Source: an uncultured Aquimarina sp.
GTDB taxonomy: Bacteria > Bacteroidota > Bacteroidia > Flavobacteriales > Flavobacteriaceae
Direction: 5' to 3'
NCBI GenBank assembly: GCA_947503835.1
Contig: CANNFM010000009.1
Coordinates: 124,001 to 188,000 of the forward strand
DNA length: 64,000 nucleotides
Shown: piece by piece, positions 35,593 through 45,189 of the stretch
Numbering within the stretch: the first letter of the stretch is position 1
Layout of the letters: every line of letters begins with the position of its first letter
Notes under the pieces: generated by a model
The model's database searches: none
The model's input: the letters and a program-made list of their open reading frames with translations, nothing else
What the model was told of the DNA's origin: nothing
Translations under genes and position numbers: made by a program

Positions 35593-36963
35593 TTAACTTC
35601 TATTGATTAAACCATTTGTTAATTTATTAAATCTAAAATACAATAATAATGCCGAAGTTGAAAGCCCGGCTAATAGTCCAATCCAAATTCCAGAGCTTTT
35701 ATATTCGGTATATAATCCTAAGTAATAACTAATGGGGAATCCCACCACCCAATAAGCAAAAAATGTAATTACTGTAGGGATTTTCACATCCTGAAGCCCT
35801 CTTAGTGCTCCTAATACTGTTACTTGTATCGCATCTGATATCTGAAATAATGCCGCTATAATTAAAAGTTTGGCCGCAATACTAATTACCTCGGTATTGT
35901 CTGATAGATTATTTATATCATTAACATCTAAATAGATCATCGGTAACATTTGATTACACAAAATAAAAACCAAAGCAAAAACAGTTGCAATCAAAAACCC
36001 TAACAAAAAGATCGAAATGGCAATTCTTCTTAAATCTCTAAACTTTTGAAGTCCTTTTTGATTACCAACCCTCACCATTGCGGCTACACTTAATCCCATG
36101 GCCACCATAAAGGTCATCGATGATAGATTTAATGCAATTTGATTGGCTGCCTGTGGGTTTTTACCTAAAATCCCGGACAACCAAATTGCAGCAGTAAATA
36201 TGGCTACTTCAAAAAACATTTGCAATGATGAGGGAAAACCTAATTCTAAGATCTTTCTGATCATTTTACTTTCCAGAACGAAAATTTTAATATGTGTAAC
36301 ATATCCTCTAGACTTTTCTTTCTTGTTAAGCAAAACCCATAAAAATATAACCATTACAAATCGAGAAGCCAATGTCCCGACAGCTGCTCCTACGATCCCC
36401 ATCTCTGGGAAACCAAATTTCCCGAAAATCAAAAGGTAATTTAATACTATGTTAATCACATTGGCAATCAAGGTGGCATACATAGGATATCGAGTCATTG
36501 ATAAACCGTCAGAAAATTGTTTCAATGCCTGAAAACTAACTAATGGAATCAAAGAAAATGCTACTAAATCTAAATAAGGTAATGCCAATTCTACAACCTC
36601 TGGAGGTTGCTTCATTAAATACATCAATGGTTTTGCCAGAAGAATCAATAAAAACAATACTATTCCTAATGTAGTACACAAGAATAATCCATGTTTGAAA
36701 GCTGATTTACCATTTTTAAAATTGTTCTCTGCATCTGCTTCTGCCACTAATGGAGTTATTGCCGTAGAAAACCCAATACCCAAAGACATTGCAATAAACA
36801 TAAAGCTGTTACCTAAAGATACTGCTGCCAATTCTGCGGTTCCGAGTTGGCCCACCATAATATTATCGACCAATCCGACAAAGGTGTGCCCCAACATTCC
36901 CATCATTACAGGAGCTGCCAATTTTAGGTTATATCGAAATTCTTTAGTGTATTGATCTAGCAT
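35593..36963 (-). CDS. MATE family efflux transporter
   Basis: Inner-membrane Na+ or H+ antiporter for drugs or metabolites, 456 residues and 12 helices. Family features are VGLVDNIMVGQLGTAELAAV in helix 1-2 and the second-half repeat GLQDVKIPTVITFFAYWVVG. I choose 36963 (MLDQYTKEF); an in-frame ATG 12 codons upstream adds no conserved residues. No partner gene is adjacent. The substrate is not predictable. Confidence 0.92.
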   Translation of the reverse strand: MLDQYTKEFRYNLKLAAPVMMGMLGHTFVGLVDNIMVGQLGTAELAAVSLGNSFMFIAMSLGIGFSTAITPLVAEADAENNFKNGKSAFKHGLFLCTTLGIVLFLLILLAKPLMYLMKQPPEVVELALPYLDLVAFSLIPLVSFQALKQFSDGLSMTRYPMYATLIANVINIVLNYLLIFGKFGFPEMGIVGAAVGTLASRFVMVIFLWVLLNKKEKSRGYVTHIKIFVLESKMIRKILELGFPSSLQMFFEVAIFTAAIWLSGILGKNPQAANQIALNLSSMTFMVAMGLSVAAMVRVGNQKGLQKFRDLRRIAISIFLLGFLIATVFALVFILCNQMLPMIYLDVNDINNLSDNTEVISIAAKLLIIAALFQISDAIQVTVLGALRGLQDVKIPTVITFFAYWVVGFPISYYLGLYTEYKSSGIWIGLLAGLSTSALLLYFRFNKLTNGLINRS

Positions 36964-37050
36964 TTTCTGGTTTTGAAGTCGTAAAGGTATTAGAACCAAA
37001 ATAAACTAAAATATTCTTATCGTATATTTAACGTTCTTTAATTTAAATGT

Positions 37051-37416
37051 ATGTCAGAAACTACTAGCACCGCAACAGAAATCAAAAAAAGAAATAACAC
37101 CAGGGTTTACCTTATCGTTGCAAGTATCATTTTCGGGATTCTTGTTTTACCCTCTCTTCCAATGATTATGATGTCTGCTATGATGTTTGATAGCCCTGGA
37201 TCCGAGGATAGCATCCCTACTATTACCTTAGTCATAAGTTTAGTTGCCTACCCTATTATTACGGGTATAGGTATCATCACCGCCTGGATATTATTCATGA
37301 GAAAGAAACATCTTTTGGCTATAATATTTGCAAGCTTACCTATCCTGGATATTCTTGTAGGTATTGCAGCAATTATCTATATGGCTGTATTTTGCGGTGG
37401 GGATTTTGCTTGTTAA
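37051..37416 (+). CDS. Small membrane protein of unknown function
   Basis: 121 residues with about three membrane helices (VYLIVASIIFGILVLPSLPM, then ITLVISLVAYPIITGIGIIT, then HLLAIIFASLPILDILVGIA) and a short polar N terminus. It resembles DUF-type small membrane proteins of Flavobacteriaceae, but I cannot name a family. Divergent from the MATE gene, with 87 bases between, so the two may share a regulatory region. Confidence 0.7.
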   Translation: MSETTSTATEIKKRNNTRVYLIVASIIFGILVLPSLPMIMMSAMMFDSPGSEDSIPTITLVISLVAYPIITGIGIITAWILFMRKKHLLAIIFASLPILDILVGIAAIIYMAVFCGGDFAC

Positions 37417-37602
37417 CGCTTCTTTTTTGTAAGCTAAATGGCTGCTAAGGCTATAGATTTGTTTTCTACTACACTTTGTATACCTTATAGTATTATAAAT
37501 ATTGATGATAGGTATGGACTGGTTAGATTGCTTATTTTTAATATAGATTATCGTACAGAAAGAATTCCTTCCCTATCTTGTTTAAGATTTGAGGTGGAAA
37601 AT

Positions 37603-38364
37603 TTATAAACTATTATTCTGATCTTTATTTGATTCAATCAACCTTTTAAGTTTATCTAAAGATGTTTTTATGCTTTCAGACTTACTCTTCTTTTGCATCG
37701 ACTCAACTTTTTTTAACATCCCACTATAATTAGCTTCCGGATATAATTCTATTAATTCTGTAAAATATACATCAATCCCTTTACCAAGTAATTCTTTCCC
37801 TTCATCAGAAAAAGCTTTTTCATCATTGATTTCATCAAGGTAATAATTAAAATTATCTACCAATGTTTTTTTATTAGAATTGATTACTCTACTGGCCTGA
37901 CCAGAATTTGGATCATCCGAGCTTTCGATGATCACATCATTCCCTAGTTTGAAATACCTTAATTGTAAACTTAAACCGAAATGCCAAACTTTAATTAATT
38001 CTCTATCATAAATGTAATTATCTTTCCTATCTGTACTTCTATAAATAGTATTCATGTCTTTCCAACGCATAAAGAAATCAGATGAAATTTCATTTCTATG
38101 TTTCTTTCCCAACTCATTATCATCCAATACAACTTTGAAATTTTGTTGATCTACCAATTTTTCAAATACTACTCTATTTTCGGGATCACTATAACTTGGC
38201 AATTTCTCGTCAGGCTCATAACCATATTTCAATTCACGTATAACATTTGCATAATCCATAGTATCCCAATATCGTTTATCTATTGGATACTTTTCATTTT
38301 CAGTTTTACAATTTGTTAGAAATAAAGAAACAAATGCTAGAATAAGAATATTAATTTTTGCCAT
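37603..38364 (-). CDS. Lipoprotein of unknown function
   Basis: Lipoprotein with lipobox LFLTNCKT (Cys about 20). The mature part is soluble, charged and helical at the end (MLKKVESMQKKSKSESIKTS), with SDPENRVVFEKLVDQQNFKV and SSDDPNSGQASRVINSN in the middle. I do not recognise a family. The start is set at 38364 (MAKINILIL), giving a normal signal peptide; an upstream in-frame ATG is eight codons earlier. It overlaps the end of the upstream membrane protein gene by 14 bases, so both form a pair. Confidence 0.75.
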   Translation of the reverse strand: MAKINILILAFVSLFLTNCKTENEKYPIDKRYWDTMDYANVIRELKYGYEPDEKLPSYSDPENRVVFEKLVDQQNFKVVLDDNELGKKHRNEISSDFFMRWKDMNTIYRSTDRKDNYIYDRELIKVWHFGLSLQLRYFKLGNDVIIESSDDPNSGQASRVINSNKKTLVDNFNYYLDEINDEKAFSDEGKELLGKGIDVYFTELIELYPEANYSGMLKKVESMQKKSKSESIKTSLDKLKRLIESNKDQNNSL

Positions 38365-39052
38365 TAATTGTAATTTTTGGTTTTTCATATTTCGAAAGCA
38401 AATTTAGTAAACTATCAACTACTTTTTCATATTTTTTTTGCTCACTAAAAACGTAACTATGAAATGTATCGTAGTCATACTTTTTTTGATACTCTCTTTC
38501 TTCGAGCCATGTTTGTTTAATAACTTCTTCGATTTTACGTGTATTATAATCATTAAGCTTAGATAACTTTTCCTTCGTTTTTCTTGCGTATAACTCGGTT
38601 ATCTTGAAATGATACATTTCATGCGATAATAATTCTTTACTATTAGAATGTGAATTATACACGAATGACCGTGAAGGATGAAAATAAGACTGAACAGTAA
38701 CCTCATTATCTTCTATCTCACTCTCTATCGTTGTCACCACATAAGCAAAATGTTCATTACCATACAAGGATTTTTTAAAGAATTCTACTCCTCTAAAGTT
38801 CTCAAAGGTAATTCGATCAACTTCATCATATGTAATGGGTTTTTCATAATTAAAATAATTGGTATGGCTTATAACTCCAAATATAATCACCAGAGGAATA
38901 AGCACTAAAAAGCTTATTTTCAAAAACTTACGAAGCCTTTTAAATGGTTTTTTATTCCCCGTTTTATATTCTTTAATAACTATAACTAATTGATAGAATA
39001 CGGGAGAAAAGTATAGCGTCAATATTAGTATGCCAAGTAAATTTTCATTCAT
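38351..39052 (-). CDS. Membrane protein with an HExxH motif
   Basis: 233 residues. Two membrane helices at the start (LGILILTLYFSPVFYQLVIV and KISFLVLIPLVIIFGVI) and a periplasmic domain with LLSHEMYHFKITELYARKTK near residue 145. HEMYH matches HExxH, and the layout (HExxHF-x-IxELxAR) is like the DUF922 family of putative zinc proteases. No third ligand can be fixed by eye. It forms a pair with the downstream lipoprotein gene, overlapping it. Function inferred only; the substrate is unknown. Confidence 0.68.
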   Translation of the reverse strand: MNENLLGILILTLYFSPVFYQLVIVIKEYKTGNKKPFKRLRKFLKISFLVLIPLVIIFGVISHTNYFNYEKPITYDEVDRITFENFRGVEFFKKSLYGNEHFAYVVTTIESEIEDNEVTVQSYFHPSRSFVYNSHSNSKELLSHEMYHFKITELYARKTKEKLSKLNDYNTRKIEEVIKQTWLEEREYQKKYDYDTFHSYVFSEQKKYEKVVDSLLNLLSKYEKPKITINGKN

Positions 39053-39086
39053 TATTTTATCACTACTTTCAAAACACTTTTTAATA

Positions 39087-40475
39087 TCACTTCACCCCAT
39101 ATTTATCAAAAAGATACACTAGGCTGGCCATGGTTGCAGCACCTAATTCGAGTTCTCGTTTATTAACGGCATCAAATGTATCATTTTTAGCATGGTGATA
39201 ATCAAAGTAGCGTTGTGAATCTGGTCGTAATCCTGCAAGTACGATCCCATCTTTCTTTAGCGGTCCAATATCTGCACCGCTTCCGCCTTTGGCAAAATAA
39301 TGTATCAGGTAAGGTTCAAATAGTGGCTTCCAGCTTTGTACTTGTTTAAAGTTTGCTTCATCACAATCAAAAGAGAATCCTCTAGGTGTAAATCCTCCTG
39401 AATCACTTTCTAACGCAAATACATGGTTTTCGCCTTTGCTTTTGGCAACTTTTGCGTATTTCTTACCTCCACGTAATCCATTTTCTTCATTCATAAACAA
39501 TACTACTCGAATGGATCGTTTAGGTGTATATCCAATTTCTTTAAATAATCTTAGTACTTCCATAGATTGTACTACTCCCGCTCCATCATCATGAGAACCG
39601 TCTCCCAGATCCCATGAGTCCAAATGGCCACCAACAACCATATATTCATTAGGAAATTCGCTACCTGTAATCTGCCCGATCACATTAAAAGATTCTACAT
39701 CTTTCCAGGTACGGCAGTTCATATTGATATGAAACTTGATCTTAGGGTCAAGTTTCAGCATAGAGCTTAATAAATCAGCTCCATTTGTGCTAATCGCTGC
39801 TGCAGGAATTTTATCCATATCGGGTAAATCCCCGTAACTCATGGCACCGGTATGAGGTAAATCATCTAATCGTAGATTCATAGAACGCACTATGACCCCT
39901 ATTGCTCCAAACTTGGCTGCCTCTGCAGCTCCAGAATATCGTTGATCTACACAACCTCCATATGCTCTAAAGGTTTCAATTAAATCTGCTTGCATTGGTC
40001 GGTTAAAGAACACAATCTTTCCTGTAATTTCTGCGCTTCCTAATTTCCTAAGATCTTCTAACCCTTGTACTTCAACAATCGGGGCTTTAATCCCTCCAAT
40101 GGGTGTAGGAACAGAGCCTCCTAATGCGCAAATAGGTACATTTGTTGTTTTGCCCGGTTCTGTCTCGATAAAAGCAAATTCGGTTACACCTCGAGTCCAT
40201 TTAGGCACCATAACAGATTGTAACCAAACCTTATCAATTCCTAATTCTTTTAATTCTTTTTCTCCCCACTCTACAGCTTTTTGTGCATTTATAGAGCCAG
40301 ATAATCGTCCTCCTATCTGATTTGACAAATGATCCAACCACGCATAGCTCTTACCATTCAATAATGAGGTGTCGTATATTTTTTTAAGTAGTATAGAGTC
40401 TTCTTTTATCTCGTTTTGAGCAAAGCAATTCAATGATAAAATTGCAAAAAGAAAGGGGATAATATTTTTTGACAT
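39087..40475 (-). CDS. M28 family metallopeptidase
   Basis: Secreted zinc aminopeptidase/carboxypeptidase Q-like protein, about 462 residues. Signal peptide (NIIPFLFAILSLNCFAQ), then the M28 metal site: GGHLDSWDLGDGSHDDGAGV (His, Asp), MNEENGLRGGKKYA (catalytic Glu) and later DSGGF and HYHAKNDTFD-like YHHAKNDTFDAVNK. The start is set at 40475 (MSKN). It probably cuts dipeptides or removes N-terminal residues in the periplasm or outside. Monocistronic, 34 bases behind the HExxH gene. Confidence 0.9.
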   Translation of the reverse strand: MSKNIIPFLFAILSLNCFAQNEIKEDSILLKKIYDTSLLNGKSYAWLDHLSNQIGGRLSGSINAQKAVEWGEKELKELGIDKVWLQSVMVPKWTRGVTEFAFIETEPGKTTNVPICALGGSVPTPIGGIKAPIVEVQGLEDLRKLGSAEITGKIVFFNRPMQADLIETFRAYGGCVDQRYSGAAEAAKFGAIGVIVRSMNLRLDDLPHTGAMSYGDLPDMDKIPAAAISTNGADLLSSMLKLDPKIKFHINMNCRTWKDVESFNVIGQITGSEFPNEYMVVGGHLDSWDLGDGSHDDGAGVVQSMEVLRLFKEIGYTPKRSIRVVLFMNEENGLRGGKKYAKVAKSKGENHVFALESDSGGFTPRGFSFDCDEANFKQVQSWKPLFEPYLIHYFAKGGSGADIGPLKKDGIVLAGLRPDSQRYFDYHHAKNDTFDAVNKRELELGAATMASLVYLFDKYGVK

Positions 40476-40527
40476 TGTGTACATTATAATTATTAATTAC
40501 TATAGATCTCAAAGGTCTACTATAGTT

Positions 40528-41406
40528 TTATTCGTTCTCTAATTGTTGTTTATACAACCCTAAATTTGCTTTCGTTTTTTCATCCAATTCTGGCTCTTGT
40601 ATATCATCATACTTTTTTAAAGTATCATATAATGTTCTAGCCACAATATATCTTGCCGTGGGTTTATCATCTGCAGGAATCACATACCATGGTGCATGTG
40701 TCTCTGATGTTCTGTTTATAGCATCCTGATAACACCTTTGATATTGGTCCCAAAGCTTCCGTTCTTTAAGATCTCCTGCAGAGAATTTCCAGTTTTTTTC
40801 TTTTTTCTCTAACCTGCGAAGCAGCCTGTTTTTTTGCTCTTCTTTAGATAAGTGCAAATAGAATTTATAGATCAATGTTCCGTTTTGCGCGATGTGTTTT
40901 TCAAAATTTCTTATTTGTTCAAAACGCGCTTCCCAAAACTCATCATTAATATCTTCAACACTATCTATATGTGGTATATTTTCGCCTATTATATATTCTG
41001 GATGTACTCGAGTTACCAATACATTTTCGTAATGTGTTCTGTTAAAGACACTAAATTTACCCCGTTGTGGCAATGCGATATAATGGCGCCATAAATAATC
41101 ATGACCCAGCTCTAATTCTGTAGGGACTTTAAAACTGTGTACGACTATTCCGCGAGTATTAAAATCCTTAAAAACTTCTCTTATCAAACTGTCCTTACCA
41201 GAGGTATCCATTCCTTGCAAGCAAACTAAAACTGCATATTTACCATGTGCATATAATGTATCTTGAAGTTTTCCTAGTTTTTCACGTACCTCTTCAAGCT
41301 CATTTTCTATTTTTTTTTCACTGTCATTAAGGTCATATGTGGTTGGTATTTTGGATAATTCTATAGATGAAGAGACTATAAAGTCTTTGGGATGTATTCT
41401 ATTCAT
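40528..41406 (-). CDS. Polyphosphate kinase 2 family protein
   Basis: PPK2 family phosphotransferase that uses polyphosphate to phosphorylate AMP, ADP or related nucleotides. Walker A is CLQGMDTSGKDSLIREVF near residue 62; the lid and Walker B regions hold SFKVPTELELGHDYLWRHY and RTHYENVLVTRVHPE; YKFYLHLSKEEQKNRLLRRL is typical too. 292 residues fits class III (AMP/ADP-using). Cytoplasmic. No partner gene near. A short inverted repeat (CTATAG) stands just past the stop at 40499-40526, a weak possible terminator. Confidence 0.9.
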   Translation of the reverse strand: MNRIHPKDFIVSSSIELSKIPTTYDLNDSEKKIENELEEVREKLGKLQDTLYAHGKYAVLVCLQGMDTSGKDSLIREVFKDFNTRGIVVHSFKVPTELELGHDYLWRHYIALPQRGKFSVFNRTHYENVLVTRVHPEYIIGENIPHIDSVEDINDEFWEARFEQIRNFEKHIAQNGTLIYKFYLHLSKEEQKNRLLRRLEKKEKNWKFSAGDLKERKLWDQYQRCYQDAINRTSETHAPWYVIPADDKPTARYIVARTLYDTLKKYDDIQEPELDEKTKANLGLYKQQLENE

Positions 41407-41542
41407 GATGCGATTTGTATTATACTTCGAAAGATACTAAAGTTTTCGGTTTACAGGAAAAATAGCACCTTCTTAAATACAGTATATATATTACCCATAT
41501 GGTAATGCGTGAAAAATTCACTAATAAACAAACCAATTCAAT

Positions 41543-42067
41543 TTATCGAGCATCAAAATCATAACTCAACCCTATCAGAAAGGTGTCATATCGTCTTCCT
41601 AAACTTTTGACATTGAGTTCTGCGAAAATATGTACTGGCGTAGAAATTTGGTGTAATGCCCTGATTTTAATTTGCGCTCCGTGATTGAAATTACCAGTTG
41701 TAATACCAAGAAAAGCTTCGTCTTCGATATCTTCAAAAATACCAGAATCATTACCTGTATACCCCATTCCTGCAGTAATTGTAGTTGGGTACCAGTTGAA
41801 CAAAATTAAATTTACCCCTATTGCTAATTCATTATACCCTTCATAGTCATCGTCTGCTCCTATAGCAAATGAACGATTATATTCTCCGATAAAAGTAGTA
41901 TAACAATTAAAGGCATATTCTACCCTAGCACCTAGTCCTATTTCGTTATCAAGCCCAAAATTTTTAATTCCTACAAAACCATAGTTTATGGCTCCGGGAT
42001 CATATTGAGCAGAAACATGCACGGTAAAAAGCAGTGCAAAAATTGCAAACAAAAACTTCTTCATCAA
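41543..42067 (-). CDS. Secreted beta-barrel-like protein
   Basis: 174 residues with a signal peptide (FLFAIFALLFTVHVSAQ) and alternating strands ending in an aromatic residue pattern (LIGLSYDFDAR), like an 8-strand outer-membrane barrel. Stretches are NYGFVGIKNFGLDNEIGLGA, and GVNLILFNWYPTTITAGMGY. No family named. It is separate from the regulator gene beyond by 111 bases, including a terminator at 42124-42165. Confidence 0.7.
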   Translation of the reverse strand: MMKKFLFAIFALLFTVHVSAQYDPGAINYGFVGIKNFGLDNEIGLGARVEYAFNCYTTFIGEYNRSFAIGADDDYEGYNELAIGVNLILFNWYPTTITAGMGYTGNDSGIFEDIEDEAFLGITTGNFNHGAQIKIRALHQISTPVHIFAELNVKSLGRRYDTFLIGLSYDFDAR

Positions 42068-42123
42068 TGGGGCTTATCTTACTTTTGGTCGCAATATAGG
42101 ATTTATTCATTACATGCATTCGT

Positions 42124-42165
42124 TAAAAAAGTAAGCTACCGGGTATTCATCATAAATTACCCAGT
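42124..42165 (-). terminator. Terminator after the sigma-54 activator gene
   Basis: On the minus strand ACTGGGTA pairs with TACCCGGT (42138-42145 and 42158-42165, one G-T pair, loop of 12) and a run of six T (A-run at 42125-42130) follows. It lies about 14-55 bases beyond the stop. Confidence 0.7.
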
Positions 42166-42178
42166 ACACTTTTAGCAT

Positions 42179-43342
42179 TTATTTTGTTGCAAAAAGCTTT
42201 ACATCTTCTTCGCTTACCTCTTTTCCTCCAAGAATAATCAAACGTTCAACAACATTACGTAGTTCTCTGATATTACCCGTCCAATCATATTGTTGTAATT
42301 GTTTGATTGCTTTTGCTGAAAACGACTTTATAGGAGATCCTTGTTCTCCAGAGATTTTCTTTGCAAAATAATCGATCAGTAGAGGGATATCTTCTCTTCT
42401 ATCATTAAGTGCTGGTACCTTAACTAGGATCACTGCCAAACGATGGTATAAATCTTCTCTAAATTTATTATCTGCAATCTCTTTTTTAAGATCTTTATTT
42501 GTTGCAGCGACTACCCTTACATTTACTTTAATATCTCTATCACTACCAACTCTCTGTATCTTATTTTCTTGCAATGCTCTTAACACCTTGGCTTGTGCCG
42601 AAAGACTCATATCTCCAATTTCGTCTAGAAAAATGGTCCCGCCATTAGCCGCTTCAAATTTACCGGCTCTATCTTTATTAGCCGATGTAAATGCTCCTTT
42701 TACATGTCCGAAAAGCTCACTTTCGATTAATTCTCCTGGTATCGCGGCACAATTAACCTCTATCATAGGTCCTACAGATCGTTCACTTTTTTGGTGAATC
42801 CAATGCGCTACCAATTCTTTACCTGTACCATTGGGTCCTGTAATCAAAACCCTGGCATCTGTGGCCGCGACTTTTTCGATAATATCTTTAATGTCGGAGA
42901 TAGCTTTAGATTCGCCAATCATGTCATAGTTTTTGGAGACTTTTTTCTTAAGTCTTTTATTTTCTACAACAAGCTCTTTTCGATCTAATGCATTGCGTAC
43001 CGTATTAAGTAGGCGATTTAAATCTGGAGGTTTAGAGATATAGTCAAAGGCTCCTAATCGCATTGTATTAACAGCTGTATCTAAGTCCCCGTGACCTGAA
43101 ATCATTACTATTGGGATTTCTGGTTTTATCTTTTTTATGGCTTCAAGCACCTCAACTCCATCCATTTTAGGCATTTTGATATCACATAGTACCAGATCAT
43201 ATTCTTCATTTTTGATCTTCTCTATTCCAGCAAGGCCATCTTCAGCCTCAAAAACTTCATATTTATCGCTTTCCTCAGATAAAATTTTAACCAAAACTCT
43301 TCGGATTGCTGCTTCGTCTTCGATTACTAGTATTTTTGCCAT
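42179..43342 (-). CDS. Sigma-54-dependent response regulator lacking an HTH domain
   Basis: NtrC-family protein of 387 residues. The receiver domain has the phospho-Asp in LVLCDIKMPKMDG (Asp54), then an AAA+ domain with Walker A ITGPNGTGKELVAHW, the sigma-54 contact loop GAFTSA in HVKGAFTSANKDR, and Walker B GGTIFLDEIGDM. R-finger and sensor regions (GSDRDIKVNVRVVAATNKDL, WTGNIRELRNVVERL) are normal. The protein ends directly after EDVKLFATK, so the Fis-type helix-turn-helix common in this family is absent. It probably activates sigma-54 promoters without binding DNA itself. It overlaps the upstream DUF6268 gene by one base. Confidence 0.9.
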   Translation of the reverse strand: MAKILVIEDEAAIRRVLVKILSEESDKYEVFEAEDGLAGIEKIKNEEYDLVLCDIKMPKMDGVEVLEAIKKIKPEIPIVMISGHGDLDTAVNTMRLGAFDYISKPPDLNRLLNTVRNALDRKELVVENKRLKKKVSKNYDMIGESKAISDIKDIIEKVAATDARVLITGPNGTGKELVAHWIHQKSERSVGPMIEVNCAAIPGELIESELFGHVKGAFTSANKDRAGKFEAANGGTIFLDEIGDMSLSAQAKVLRALQENKIQRVGSDRDIKVNVRVVAATNKDLKKEIADNKFREDLYHRLAVILVKVPALNDRREDIPLLIDYFAKKISGEQGSPIKSFSAKAIKQLQQYDWTGNIRELRNVVERLIILGGKEVSEEDVKLFATK

Positions 43343-44241
43343 TATATTTTTAGTTTAATTCCGCTACGAAAATAGAATGTATTACCATTATTGATAGTTA
43401 ATACATTTTCTTGATTATCATCTCGCAAACGAATTTCATTACTTAATGTATATCCTGCATATGTGTAGAACAATAAGTGTTCCGTAAAATAATATTGATA
43501 ACCTAATGCTCCCATAACATTAAGCATAGATGCATTTTCTGCAACTTTAACCTCTCCTCTCTCATCTACAAAAGCTCTGTTATTCTGTAAATTACCATAA
43601 AATCGATCTAATCCCACAAAAGCCTGAAGTGTATTTTTTTCATTAAAAAAATATTTGATACTTGTCTTGGGTGTACCCACAGAATATGACCAACTTGGAT
43701 GAAATCTTTTAAAATAATTGATAATGGGTAACGGAAAATTAATACTTGCAGGTACAGCATACCTTAAACCAATTATTAGTCTAGCGTTTTTTGGGGCTTG
43801 ATGATTTTTATAGCTCTTTACAAAATATATTGATCCTGTATATCTAAAATCATCACTTTCTAAGCCCGAGCCTTCAAAATTTGATGAGATTTGAGTTCCT
43901 AACTTAGCGCCAAACCTCCAGTCATTTTTCATCTTAAAAGTATATCCGAATTCTAGCCCAAAAGTCTGAAAGTTATTTAAATCCCCTCCCTGTTCGAATA
44001 TGAGCGCATCTTTTATGCTTAGGTTATTATATCGATATTGTGGAGAAATAACCAGATACGACCCTTTATTTTTCATTTTTATAGGGTAGTTAGCAGAAAT
44101 TATAAAACGACTATATACATTGTCGCTAGCCGTTTGCGGAATATAGGCATATTCTATTCTTGCTAAATCTGTTCCCTGAGATCTTATATTACCAATAGCA
44201 CACAAGCATATGCATAATAAAATTAGATCCTTGTTTCTCAT
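43342..44241 (-). CDS. DUF6268-type outer membrane beta-barrel protein
   Basis: 299 residues: signal peptide (DLILLCICLCAIGNIRSQ), then a series of amphipathic strands with a late DUF6268 look (YRYNNLSIKDALIFEQGGDL, FGLEFGYTFKMKNDWRFGAK, YRSGIKLKI end). Probably an outer membrane barrel. The stop is directly at the start of the sigma-54 activator gene (one-base overlap), so both are coupled; the barrel might be related to what the regulator senses, which is not known. 47 bases from the MscS gene upstream. Confidence 0.78.
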   Translation of the reverse strand: MRNKDLILLCICLCAIGNIRSQGTDLARIEYAYIPQTASDNVYSRFIISANYPIKMKNKGSYLVISPQYRYNNLSIKDALIFEQGGDLNNFQTFGLEFGYTFKMKNDWRFGAKLGTQISSNFEGSGLESDDFRYTGSIYFVKSYKNHQAPKNARLIIGLRYAVPASINFPLPIINYFKRFHPSWSYSVGTPKTSIKYFFNEKNTLQAFVGLDRFYGNLQNNRAFVDERGEVKVAENASMLNVMGALGYQYYFTEHLLFYTYAGYTLSNEIRLRDDNQENVLTINNGNTFYFRSGIKLKI

Positions 44242-44288
44242 CTTTGGGAAGTATAGGTTATTTAGTTCTTGATAGCTATTTTAGGTGT

Positions 44289-45185
44289 TTACTCTTTTTC
44301 CTTTAAGATAGTGATTTCTCGCTGAGGGAAAGGAATACTAATATTATGTTCTCTAAACAAACGATCTATCTCGAATCGTATTTCGCTTTTAGGAATTCCC
44401 GCCTGAAAGCTATCACTCATTGTAAATATCAATTTAAAATTTAATGAACTATCTGCAAAATCTGTAAATAATACCAAAGGTGGTGGGTTTTTTAAAATAC
44501 TATCATTAGACAATGCCGCTTTTATCAATAGGTCTTTTACTAATTGAGTATCACTCCCATATGCCACGCCAATGCTGATCGACTCTTTTGTCATGCTTCC
44601 GTTCTGAGTCCAGTTATAAAGCGATGATGTCATAAACTTATGATTCGGTATAATAAGTACTTTATTATCTATGGTAACCGCTCTGGTAGTTCTCAATTTT
44701 ATTTCTTCTACACGTCCAACCTTATCCTCTATTTCTATAATATCCCCAACATGTACTGTTTGATCCATAAAGATAAAAATTCCTGATAAGATATCCTGAA
44801 TAAAAGTTTGTAGAGCAAGACCAACACCAACCAATAATGCTGCAGATGCTGCAAAAATAGCTGTAATATTGAATCCGATACTGTCTAGTGCACCAAAAAT
44901 AACAATGATGTAAACAAAATATTTCAAGAATGAGAATATAGATTCAAACTTTAGTTTATCCTCACTCTGAAGTTTTCGGGTGATGATTCTTTTAAAAACC
45001 TTTAATGCATAAGAGGTGATTAAAAGAATTATTATTACAAATAATAGTAATTGTACTGTGAGCACAATTGGATGTTCTGTACCCATATGAAAGATTTCGT
45101 ACCCTAAAAAATCTTTAATTGCTCCCCAAATATCTTTTTGGATTACATCTTTTACCTGCTCTGTGATTTCTTCTTGAAATATCAT
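44289..45185 (-). CDS. Mechanosensitive ion channel, MscS type
   Basis: 298 residues. N-terminal helices, then the pore helix TM3 ITAIFAASAALLVGVGLALQTFIQ with its Gly/Ala pattern, then the beta domain starting VHVGDIIEIEDKVGRVEEI and the end with NISIPFPQREITI. It opens on membrane tension at hypo-osmotic shock, releasing solutes. Four bases from the ABC permease gene upstream; possibly the last gene of that unit. Confidence 0.93.
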   Translation of the reverse strand: MIFQEEITEQVKDVIQKDIWGAIKDFLGYEIFHMGTEHPIVLTVQLLLFVIIILLITSYALKVFKRIITRKLQSEDKLKFESIFSFLKYFVYIIVIFGALDSIGFNITAIFAASAALLVGVGLALQTFIQDILSGIFIFMDQTVHVGDIIEIEDKVGRVEEIKLRTTRAVTIDNKVLIIPNHKFMTSSLYNWTQNGSMTKESISIGVAYGSDTQLVKDLLIKAALSNDSILKNPPPLVLFTDFADSSLNFKLIFTMSDSFQAGIPKSEIRFEIDRLFREHNISIPFPQREITILKEKE

Positions 45186-45189
45186 GATA

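Noticed and set aside
40499..40526. Terminator after the PPK2 gene
   Set aside because: CTATAG arms are short with a bulge and there is no T-run on the minus strand.
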